64,000 bases of DNA, taken from positions 22,119,115-22,183,114 of the forward strand of contig NC_134429.1 in the NCBI RefSeq assembly GCF_030867145.1. The letters are read 5' to 3'. The stretch is from Opisthocomus hoazin (taxonomy: Eukaryota; Chordata; Aves; Opisthocomiformes; Opisthocomidae). The position numbers and the translations under genes are program-made. The notes beneath the pieces were generated by a model. It was given only the letters and a program-made list of their open reading frames with translations. It was not told where the DNA came from and searched no databases. Below are positions 55,901 through 64,000 of the stretch, piece by piece (within the stretch, counting starts at the first letter, position 1; each line of letters begins with the position of its first letter).

Positions 55901-57463
55901 TTTGTTTTAGTTATTTCTTGTCTTTCCGTAGCGCCCTCGCTTTTTAGGCCTTCTAAGTCTCTGTTACAGTTTGCCATCCCTATATCTTTTTTTCCTCTTT
56001 ATTTGCCTAATCCCCCTCACTTTTTAAATTTTTTGTCTACGCCTGCTTTTATTCCCTTTGCTTTTTTAAAAAAATTTTCTTGTCTTTGCTTAGTGCCATA
56101 GATTTAGATATTTTCTTCTAAATCTCCGTTCTCATTTGCCATCTCTGTTTTTAAATATTTTCCTTATTTCTTTAATCCCCATAGCTTTTAAAATTTTCTG
56201 TCTACTTTTATCCCGTTTGTGTTCTTTATTTGTCTGCCTTTAATTTATTTCTTGTCATTCCTCAGCACTGCTGCTTTTTAGCTTTTCTTTCTAGACCTCT
56301 GTTTTAGTTTGCTGTACTTTTTTTTTCCCATAATTTTTTTCCTTTATTTCCGTAATGCTCGTCAGTCTCTAAATCCTTTCCGTTCGCTGTCCTTTTTTAA
56401 TCGTTTCTTCTCTCGCTTCTACGCCGTCGCTGTTTAGATGTTCGTCCTACCTTTCTTTTTTAGGGTGTCATCTTTGTTTTTTAATTTTTCCTTATTGCCT
56501 TATTCATCGTTGTTTTTAAAAACTCTTCCTACTTGTATCCCATTCTCCGTCTTTATTTCGGTGTCTAAATTTTTACATTATTTCTTGTCTTTCTTTAGCA
56601 TCCTCTCCTTTTATGTATTTTTTTCTACAGATTTGTTTTAATTTACTGTCGCTATTTTGTATTTTTGCCCTTTACTTCCTTAATCCTCCTCGCTTTTTTG
56701 AAGTTCTTTCTACGCCTACTTTTTTTTTCTATTCACTGGCTTTTAAAAATTATTTCTTGTCTCGCTTTGTTGCTATCCTTTTTTAGATTTTCTTTCTACA
56801 TTTCTGTTTTAATTGCCCATTGCTATTTTAAATTTTTTTCCTTATTTCTTTAATCCTCATTGCTTTTAAAATTTTCTGTCTCCTTTTATCCCATTTGCGG
56901 TCTGTATTTGCTAACCTTTATTTCTTAATTCTTTCTCATCTTGTTGCTGTCGCTTTTTGATTTTTCTTTCTGCAATTCTCTCTTGGTTTGCAGACCCTCT
57001 TTCACAATTTTTTCCTTTATTTGTGTAACGCTTGTAGCTCTTGAAGTTTTCATTCTGTGCCTACTTATTCCCTTTGCTGCATTTTTTCATTTATTTCTTC
57101 TCTTTTTTCTACGCCATCCCTTTTAGATTTTCTTTCTACATTTCCATTTTAGTTTTCCATCGTGACTTTTAGATTTTTTACTTATTTCTGTAATCACAAT
57201 AACTTTTAAAATTTTCAAATTTTATCCCATTTCACAGTCTCTGTTTTTGTTTCTTGTTTTTCCTTAGCGCGCTCGCTTTTTAAATTTTCTTTCTCCATCT
57301 CTTAATTTGCTGTTCCTATGTTTTATTTTTTCCCTTTATTCCCCTCATCCCCCTCGCTTTTTCAGTTTTCTTTCTGCACCTGCTTTTATTCCCTTTGTTT
57401 TTTTTTTCTTAATCATTTGTTCTCTTTCCATGGTGCCTGCGCCTTTTAGACCTTCTTTCTATT
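52901..57463 (+). repeat. T-rich ~165-bp satellite, block 2
   Basis: About 27 degenerate units without insertions. Landmark TTAGCGCC-type positions near 55,095, 55,430, 55,582, 55,751, 55,925, 56,090, 56,260, 56,415, 56,596, 56,762, 56,940, 57,105, 57,270 and 57,432 give a mean spacing of about 165 bp (one unit near 55,262 is strongly changed). Each unit carries two T-tract plus TTTTAAAATTTTC/TTTTTAGATTTTC segments, so it may be a dimer of ~80-bp halves. The plus strand is heavily T/C throughout. The retrovirus at 57,464 interrupts the array, and its far side is outside the window. Confidence 0.88.
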
Positions 57464-58077
57464 TGACATGCGGAAACAGAGTCCACAGCTCACGATGAGT
57501 TATTAAGCAGGTATGTTTATTGCGGCGCCAGGCACAAGGGGGATCGCTCCTCCTAACTTGCGCACCAAGTCACAAAGCACACACCTATATTACAAAGCTT
57601 GTCTAAGCAAGCTGGATTATTGTAATTATTTCTAGGAAGAGGCGCGATAATGATAATGATTTCTAGGAATTCATTATCGTGCTCCGCCCCTCTTTAGCGC
57701 TTGCGCAGAGTCATCCGGTGGTGGTCTGTGGGGGTCTTCTGGATGAAGGCTCGTAGTCCTTGCCGTGTGCTTTCACCTTTGGCTCAAAAATTCCTAAGTC
57801 GTCTGCGTTGGCCGAGTCCCGAATCATAGAACCGTTTTCAGCTAGAGAGTTGCTTCTTACAGATGATAAAGTTCTGGTTATCGGTCCTTGTTTCTCTTTG
57901 TCTCGCAAGCGGTCCTCGTTAGCAACATTTGAGCTCACAGCAGTCCTTGTTAGCAAGGTTACCAAAAACAGAACTAAACTAAACATCAGCGGTTAACTCT
58001 TACCTTAACATAGCTGCAAAGCTATAGAACAAAAACTAAAGCTATAACAAAACTGTACTAAGCGTCAATTTCCTACA
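57464..58077 (-). mobile_element. 3' LTR of the class I-like ERV
   Basis: In minus orientation it starts TGTAGGAAATTG directly after the polypurine tract region and ends CTGTTTCCGCATGTCA, 614 bp in all. The polyadenylation signal AATAAA is the complement of 57,516-57,521. The segment with GAGCCTTCATC and GACCACCACC matches the solo LTR at 48,421-49,019. The outer flanking bases are TATT (57,460-57,463); the matching duplication would lie beyond the 5' LTR, outside the window. Confidence 0.9.
57516..57521 (-). promoter_or_regulatory. LTR polyadenylation signal AATAAA
   Basis: TTTATT on the plus strand within GGTATGTTTATTGCGG. It sits about 50 bases before the LTR end, at the same relative place as in the related solo LTR. 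Confidence 0.75.
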
Positions 58078-58081
58078 TCGA

Positions 58082-58110
58082 GTCCCCCCCCTTTTCTTTC
58101 TTTCTTTTGC
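58082..58110 (-). promoter_or_regulatory. Polypurine tract (plus-strand primer site)
   Basis: On the minus strand a run of A and G (AAAGAAAGAAAGAAAAG then GGGGGGGG) lies just upstream of the 3' LTR, separated from its TG start by a few bases (ACTCGA). In retroviruses this tract resists RNase H and primes second-strand DNA synthesis. Confidence 0.85.
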
Positions 58111-58480
58111 AAATTCTTTTGCTGTAAGGTTACTCTCTTTAAGGGTTTTGGCAAAATATTTTTCACTGTTATAAGCAATTCCCTGTTATCATATATTATG
58201 ACAGTTGCTAAATTCATTCCCGCTAAGTCTTTTCCTATAATTCCTGTATATCCAAAATAGGCCCTTGACCAAGGTCATTCCCAAGTATCAACTCCCATGG
58301 GTTTCAGCAGTCACAGCCCACATTATGGCTAAGGTTATTAGTTTAGCTTGGTTATTCCACATTAGCGTCTTTGGATGCGGAGCTTCAGGGGTCCAGTGGA
58401 CGTTATTTTCCGTCGTTGCCGAGGAGCTTTCTTCACCCTTGTATGCTGGATCCAGGATGTCTGCTCCTTAACCTTAACTG
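58111..58480 (-). other. Remnant between integrase and 3' LTR; env largely absent
   Basis: Only about 370 bases separate the end of integrase similarity from the polypurine tract. One short stretch (about 58,290-58,400) reads as a hydrophobic segment beginning MWNNQAKL that could be the start of an envelope signal peptide. No surface or transmembrane subunit motifs are present, so env was deleted in this copy or in its lineage. Confidence 0.5.
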
Positions 58481-59380
58481 CTGTGTGGGATGTCAGCAGC
58501 ACTTAGAATGGGCCTTCCCATTTTGGTTCTAGCAGAGAATCTAAAAGAAATCTGCTATATACATAATCACCAGGTTCATTATTATGTACGGGCCTATCGA
58601 GACCTCGGGCTCTAGTTCCTAAAACCAGTTTCTCTATTTCTCAAAGCTACTTCTGTGAGCTTATTATGTCACCAGTTAATACCTCACCCCCAACTTCACT
58701 TGATGTTCCTGCTTGTACAATGTAGGGCCTCCCGTATATTATTTTGAAAGCACTTTGTCTTTCTTTGGTTCTGGGTTTGGTTCTAATCCTCAGGAGTGCT
58801 AACGGCAATGACTGGGGCCAAGACAGGTCAGCCTCCTGACCCAGTTTTACAATTTGCAGTTTAATTAGGTGGTTCATTTTTTCCACTTGACCGCTTGACT
58901 TTGGATTATACGGGGTATGTAATTGCCAATCTATTCCCAAAAGTTTACTAACTTGTTGAATGATCTTGGCCATAAAATGTGACCCCCCATCTGATGAGAT
59001 TACCGCAGGAACCCCAAATCTCGGTATTATTTTTTGTAATAGTACCTTGGTTACTTTCCTAGTTTATTAGTTTGACAAGGGAATGTTTCTGGCCAGCCTG
59101 AACGGGTATCCGTCAAGACCAACAGGTATCGAAATCCCCCTTTTCTTGGGAGTTCTGAGAAATCAATTTGCCACCGCTGCTCTGGGTAATTGCCTTTCCT
59201 GATTCATCCTAGTTGGGCTTTAGGTGCCGTGTTAGGGTTACTCTGTACACAAACTTCGCATTGTTGTGTTACCTGCTTGATAGCGGTGTATTGATTTCAG
59301 GCGACTATCAGCCGTTTTAAATATTTATACGGGGCCTCTGTTCCCCAATGAGGTTTTCTGTGTTCTGTCATAACTACGGC
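58481..59380 (-). pseudogene. pol: ERV integrase, broken
   Basis: The N-terminal zinc domain is partly visible (CEVCVQSN near 59,250). The catalytic core has all three acidic residues: Asp in WQIDFSE, Asp in SSDGGSHF near 58,985, and Glu in SGQVEKMN within the open piece 58,647-58,973. The C-terminus includes the [13 protein letters not shown] block typical of gamma-like integrases. TGA stops at 59,204-59,206 and 59,297-59,299, and a frame change near 59,065 between the first and second Asp, break the gene. The enzyme would have inserted viral DNA into the genome. Confidence 0.9.
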
Positions 59381-60133
59381 TCATAACACAGAAAATGGTA
59401 TTATTATTTTACCTTGTGGAGTCTTTGCCCACCTACCTTTCTCCGTTTTTCCCCCTAGGTCTTCAGTTAATTTTTTATTTTCTTTAGAATAATTTGGTTC
59501 GCAATCAATTCGTATTTTACCATCTGGGACTGAAGATTGCACCCTCCATTCACTTTTCTCAGCTACTTTTAGCTTCACGGTCCGCATGGCGTCGCTCAGT
59601 TCCTGAGCGGCGTCTCCCTTTTGATGAGCTTTACGGTGCATAATAGACACTTTCTCAGGCAGCTGTGCTGCTCCCAGGAGCTTAAGAATTTCATCGGCAT
59701 GTTTTGTATGTTTTCCTTGGGTAGACAGGAGTCCTCTCTCTTTCCGCACAGCTCCATGAGCACGGACTACCCCAAAGGCATATTTAGAGTCCATCCAGAT
59801 ATTAATTTTCTTACCTTTGGCTAGTTCTAATGCTCGAGTTAAGGCTATTATTTCTGCCTTTTGAGACAAGGTGTTTGGGGCAAGGGCTTTGGACTCTGTT
59901 ACCTGATCTGTAGATGTTACCGCGTATCCTGACTTGCGGGCTCCTTGTCAAACAAAGCTGCTTCCGTCAGCGTACCAGGAACCTTCAGCGTCCTCTAGCG
60001 GCTCGTCTTTTAGGTCAAGTCGGCTGGAATAGACAGCTTCAATCGTTTCCGAGCAGTCGTGCGATACCTGTTCCCTTGTGGTCCCGCTGAGGAAAGATGC
60101 TGGATTGACAATGTTAGTAACCGCTATTTCCAC
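59381..60133 (-). pseudogene. pol: ERV RNase H, broken
   Basis: The first acidic residue lies in YADGSSF at the end of the piece 59,948-60,133, the second in QKAEIIALTRAL, the third in IWMDSKYAF and the fourth in AQELSDAM of the open piece 59,381-59,869, so the catalytic set is retained. A TGA at 59,948-59,950 separates the two pieces. The extension after the fourth acidic residue leads toward integrase. Confidence 0.9.
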
Positions 60134-60187
60134 ATCATCCTGCTCTACCAGGATAGCTTGATATTTAAGAAACCTTTGTGGTGAGAG

Positions 60188-61500
60188 TCAGTGTCCTCCC
60201 TTCACCTCTAATACTGCTGATACGGTATGAGATACTAGTACTGTAATCTTTTGGCCTAGCGTAAACTTACGTGCTTCTTGAATATTCAGCACTACCGCTG
60301 CTCCTGCCCTCGGGCAGTTAGGCCAACCCTTGCTTACTTCATCAAGTTGTTTAGAGAAGTATGCCACCACCCTCTGATACGGTCCCAGATTTTGGCTTAA
60401 GATTCCTAAGGCTATTCCCCACTTTTCGTGAGAGAACGGCCAGAAGGGCTTAGTAGTGTCTGGCAATCCCAAAGCAAGGGCGTCCATCAACTTTTTCTTT
60501 AGCTGCTGGAATGCTCTTTCTGCTTCCTCATTCCAGATGAGGGTTTTTTTAATCAGATTGTAATACTTCATAGAGCAGTTTTACCGAGAGTCCGTAATTA
60601 TATATCCATAGGCGACACCATCCCGTCATTCCCAGGAAAGTGCGGAGCTCTTTAGCTCTCTGCAGTCAAGGGGTGTGACAGATGGCCTCCTTCCTCGTCA
60701 TCCCCAGTGTTCCTTGTCCCGCAGCTATCTCATATCCAAGGTAGGTTACTTGCCGTCGAGCTATTTGGGCTTTCTATGGATAAACTCGATAGCCGTTAAG
60801 TCCCGGGAAATTTTGCAGACTCATTGTCTCTATTACACAAAGTTCTTTCGTTTCAGTGGCTATTAATAGATCATCTACATATTGTAATATTGTTCCCACT
60901 CCGTGGGGTCGCTCCCATCGTTCCAAGTCCTTAGCTAATCAATTTCCAAAAAGAGCGGGGCTATTCTTAAATGCCGGGGGCAACGCAGTCCACATCAGCT
61001 GTGTCTTTCTTCCAGAGTCTGGGTTTTCCCATTCAAATGCAAATGACGACCGGCTTTCTGCACTTAATGGGAGGCAAAAGAAGGCATCTTTTGAGTCCAG
61101 GACGGTAAATCAGGCCAATTCAGGTATCAATTTGGTTAATAATGCGTATGGGTTTGCCACGACATGGCGCGGGTCCTCAACAATGCTATTGATAGCCCTG
61201 AGATCTTGTACTATTCGATAACTACCGTCTCGCCTTTTAACCGGTAAAATGGGAGCATTATATTCCAATTCACACTCTATTAATAGTCCATATTTGATCA
61301 ACAGGTCGATCGCTGGTCGAATTCCTGCCCCGTCTTCCATTCTAAGGGGGTATTGTCTAATCCTTACAGGCCGCAATCCTTGCTTAAGTTTGACCATTAT
61401 TGGAGAGGCATTTTTTGCTTTTCTCGGTGTCTCTGTGGCCTGTACTCCCGGGTATACCTGGTTCTGGACTTCCTCGGGTACTCCTGAGCCAACGGGGATG
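60188..61500 (-). pseudogene. pol: ERV reverse transcriptase, broken
   Basis: The N-terminal piece (61,110-61,397) contains QYPLRMEDG and the fingers region ending in VVANPYALLTKL. The palm has a conserved YVDDLL box near 60,868-60,885 with both catalytic aspartates. The connection domain (60,188-60,571) includes AYFSKQLDEVSKGWP. In-frame stops: TGA at 61,110-61,112, 60,939-60,941, 60,666-60,668 and 60,188-60,190, and one TAG near 60,778. The reading frame itself is largely preserved between stops, so decay is mainly by point mutation. Confidence 0.92.
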
Positions 61501-61606
61501 CTGATGAGGGCAAACTCAGAACTTCAATTAGCTGGTCACTTCCCACCCAGAGTTCTACTTTCCCTTTGGCAAATTTTATTTCTGTCTTTAATTATTCCAA
61601 TAAATC

Positions 61607-61900
61607 TCATCCTAATAGAGGCCTTGGCAAATTAGGCATGTATAAAAATTTGTGTACCCCAAATTGTTTCCCTAGTTTGAATTTCAGAGGTTTTAGAAAG
61701 TATGCCTTTTCACTTTGTCCAGTACCTCCCCTTACCGTTACAAAGTCATCATCTGCAGGTGTCAAAGCTTGATTTAAAACGGAGAACATTGCCCCAGTAT
61801 TGACTAGAAATTCCACGCCCTGTTGCCATTTCCCTAGCTCTAATACAACCAGCGGATCCTCTAGGGTAGATTCCCAGGGTCCCCATCAATCCTCCTTGAT
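61607..61900 (-). pseudogene. pro: ERV protease, active site changed
   Basis: The open piece 61,607-61,816 carries an aspartic-protease active-site segment in which the expected Asp-Thr-Gly reads Asn-Thr-Gly (LVNTGAMFS). A single G-to-A change in the Asp codon explains it, and it abolishes catalysis. The C-terminal part ends LPRPLLG, as in gamma-like proteases. A TGA at 61,886-61,888 lies just upstream. The protease would have cut Gag-Pol into mature proteins. Confidence 0.9.
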
Positions 61901-61999
61901 GCGGGCCTGTATCCTTTTCCTCCTTCTCTGCCTTTCCGGACGCTCATTTTTCCAGAGTCCCCTCTGCTTACACCACGCATGCCAATTTCTTTCCGAGGG

Positions 62000-63340
62000 C
62001 TTCTTAGATCCCTCACTTCTGAAGCTGTTACTCTCTTGTAAGGCCGCTACCGACATCCGCTTATCTTTCCATCGATCCTCTCTTCCCTGTTACTAAATGC
62101 TCTCCACGCTTCATCCGGTGAAGTTTCTAAAATCCTGCTGTCTGTCGTTCTCTGTTTCTGTGACTTTCTTTGGATGTCGCTTGCTGACTGCCCAATGAAT
62201 AAAGATGCTAACTGCTGGATTCCTATTTCCGATCCTGGGTCTAAAGAAGCATGTCACCTCATAGCGTCCCGTAATTTATCAAAAAATTACAAGGGGGTCT
62301 CTCTTGGGCCTTGCCAAAAGGCATATAAGGCTGACCAATTCATCGTTTTTGGAATAGCCTGCTCCATTCCCTTTGTAATCTGATCTCTGTAGGCATTCGA
62401 GAACTTTATATGAGCTCCCCTATTAGGATCCCAATGTGGACCTTGTAACGGAAAATGGTCTTTTATATCCTCTCCCGTATTCTTAAGCTGATCACCGGCC
62501 AGAACTTGGGCCGTTTCTCATATTAGCTGCTTCTTGGCTTCTGTCATATGGTCCAACAACAGTTGAATATCGTTCCAGCTAGGATTATGCTGCTTTATCG
62601 GGAACTGGAAATGTTTAGGTACCCGTACAGAATCACTCCGGTAGCTTTTTACCACATTTTTCCATCTTTCCAAGTCAAATGAGGAAAAGGGGACCTTTAT
62701 TAAAACCGGGGCCTCCCTCTGGTCTGACCGCTTCTCTTGGGGGTGCTCATATTATAGCCTGCTCCCCTTTTCTCTGAGTGCGAGAAGACGTTGGACTACC
62801 TAGAGGGGTTTCTGAGTCAGAGCTTTCCTTTTCCATTTGTCGTACTCCCACTGGCGGCTCGTAATGTTCTGGCAGGTTATTCCCTCCGGGTTGCCTCATT
62901 TTATCCGACTTTGTACACCTCTGCCCTATACGACACGGTGCGCAAGATCTTTCCAACTTCCCTTTTCTCTCTTTCTTATTGTCCTTCTCTACAGCTAACG
63001 CTAGGGAGTCCCATGGGACCATCAATTCACGGTCTATTTGGTACTCGGGGTGATTTCGGAGGGTAAGGAACACGTCCGCATAGGAAACCTCATCCCGCTT
63101 CCTTTCTCTTCTCAAAAATAACATCCGTTGCAACAAAGTATTATGATTCATGTTCCATTAAGGGGCCATTTTTCCTCATCTAATCTATACAAAGGCCACC
63201 ACCAATTCCAATACTTTATTAAGGGCCTCTTGTTCACGCTCCTGCCCGGCGGTCCCCCTATAGCTTTCCATTGAGCCAAAATATGGCCTGAAGGGCTCTC
63301 TTTCACTATCCCTCTGCTTTGTTTACCTCCTTTTATTTAC
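62000..63340 (-). pseudogene. gag: ERV gag, broken
   Basis: Minus-strand translation gives a matrix-like N-terminus (about 63,340-63,180) that changes frame near 63,160, followed by the open piece 62,747-63,151 (matrix and a Pro/Ser-rich linker with PPVGVRQ). Then comes a capsid-like region (about 62,700-62,100) with SWNDIQLLLDH and a QGPRETPL segment followed by a major-homology-like FDKLRDAM. Stops include TGA at 62,518-62,520 and 62,254-62,256 and a TAA near 62,285. The nucleocapsid part (about 62,000-61,950) shows basic residues but no complete CCHC zinc knuckle. The expected start codon before GGKQSRG is not ATG. Confidence 0.82.
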
Positions 63341-64000
63341 CACATCCACCTCTCTGTCTCTCAATCGACATACGACAAACCAGCTTTGCACCTAAACAGG
63401 TCCTGCTAACGCTGACAGCTCCGACTCTTAACCGAACTTCTATAATTTTTGCATCGAGAAATAGTTACCGGACTGCAATTTTATACCTTTTACAGGGAAC
63501 TACACACTGTAACCCTTAAACTGTCTCATATAATATAACTTCTCCCCAATTGTATTATCTAATCTGGAACGGTATGTGACACTTATAATAAATACAAAGT
63601 AATATTATGAATATCCCATCAATAACAACATTGGGGTAATTACTTTAAAATCAACATTCGCTCCTTTCTCACACTTCGTTTGTCTCTGGCCGCTCTCCTC
63701 ATGGAGTACACGGAACTGCAGATCAGAACTCTGCGCTCACTTTGTAGCCAGGCTGCATCTCACTCGCCCAATCGCTCGCTCGCTCAGCACTTTTAACATG
63801 CAATAACAGCGCAAAAATACACGTGCATTCTAGGACTAGCCCAGCACTCTGTACAAACGTCACAGCCTCATTATCAGGCGTTATAATAGTGTTGGGCGGT
63901 ACGATCCTTCGCACGACGCACGGTACCCGATTTTTACAGCATGTAACAATAGACATGGCAATATCAAATATAACTCCTGCTACTGCGGTCGGAAGAACCC
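63341..64000 (-). other. Probable ERV leader, no recognisable gene
   Basis: Upstream of gag on the minus strand there is about 660 bp with no long frame, no primer-binding site that I can identify, and no match to the LTR end CGCATGTCA. It is either an unusually long 5' leader or partly unrelated sequence. The 5' LTR must be beyond the window or deleted. Confidence 0.45.

Larger units (their letters stand above)
57464..64000 (-). mobile_element. Class I (gamma-like) endogenous retrovirus, minus strand, 5' end outside window
   Basis: From right to left: leader and gag (about 63,340 to 62,000), protease (to 61,607), reverse transcriptase (61,500-60,190), RNase H (60,133-59,381), integrase (59,380-58,480), polypurine tract, and 3' LTR (58,077-57,464). 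YVDD polymerase box, NTG-type protease remnant, an RNase H domain with its acidic residues and the integrase C-terminus fit a gammaretrovirus-like class I element. At least ten in-frame stops, most of them TGA, plus frame changes make it defective. Between integrase and the polypurine tract only about 370 bases remain, so env is essentially missing. No 5' LTR was found before the window end. Confidence 0.93.

Noticed and set aside
63341-64000. 5' LTR and primer-binding site of the class I-like ERV
   Set aside because: I searched for the LTR end CGCATGTCA and for a TGG-starting primer site on the minus strand and found no convincing match, so they are not called.

Overview
The window looks like repeat-dominated bird DNA. 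Evidence: a CR1 LINE with its typical 3' end (42,454-43,489) and a second CR1 3' fragment (44,653-44,822), ERVL-type and class I-like avian LTRs, and CpG-rich and pyrimidine-rich satellites. I recognise no host protein-coding gene. Nearly all long open frames are products of repeats whose period is divisible by three or of pyrimidine-rich DNA. The density of retroviral and ampliconic sequence would suit a sex-linked (W) or heterochromatic/microchromosomal position, but that is inference.

Layout. 1-924 is a perfect 27-bp GC-rich satellite. 1,020-2,850 is a decayed retroviral pol gene on the minus strand. 2,870-3,770 is a diverged copy of the monomer that forms the main array. 3,775-5,430 holds a GCC/GAT-like tract, a T-rich satellite and module A copy 1. 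5,990-7,600 is a degenerate ~250-bp repeat, and 7,600-9,430 is featureless. 9,430-10,240 is another diverged monomer copy.

10,241-about 40,720 is the centrepiece: 8.8 near-identical tandem copies of a 3,461-bp unit (two copies are 3,463 bp). Shared single-base variants group the units in threes, giving a ~10,385-bp higher-order period. Each unit contains a series of short blocks (mostly 41-65 bp) bounded by polypyrimidine-AG on the left and GT-rich donor-like sites on the right, so the unit resembles an amplified multi-exon, probably non-coding, transcript on the plus strand. 40,720-41,690 is an older diverged copy.

41,690-48,200 is CT-rich DNA carrying two copies of module B, a CR1 insertion into one of them, a purine-rich 72-bp minisatellite with opposite strand skew (45,586-46,686), and a polyadenylation-signal module near 47,860. 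48,200-57,460 is a T-rich satellite with a period near 165 bp, interrupted by module A copy 2 and three solo LTRs, two of which have exact target-site duplications.

57,464 to beyond the window end is a class I (gamma-like) endogenous retrovirus on the minus strand: 3' LTR, polypurine tract, integrase, RNase H, reverse transcriptase, protease and gag in expected order, with little or no env. It is inactive: many in-frame stops (mostly TGA) and a protease active-site Asp changed to Asn. The 5' LTR is not in view.

What ties the window together: successive monomer copies, satellites and module copies are co-oriented, with pyrimidines on the plus strand over most of the DNA from about 41.7 kb to 57.4 kb apart from the minisatellite. 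Retroelements inserted into these repeats afterwards, which gives a relative chronology.
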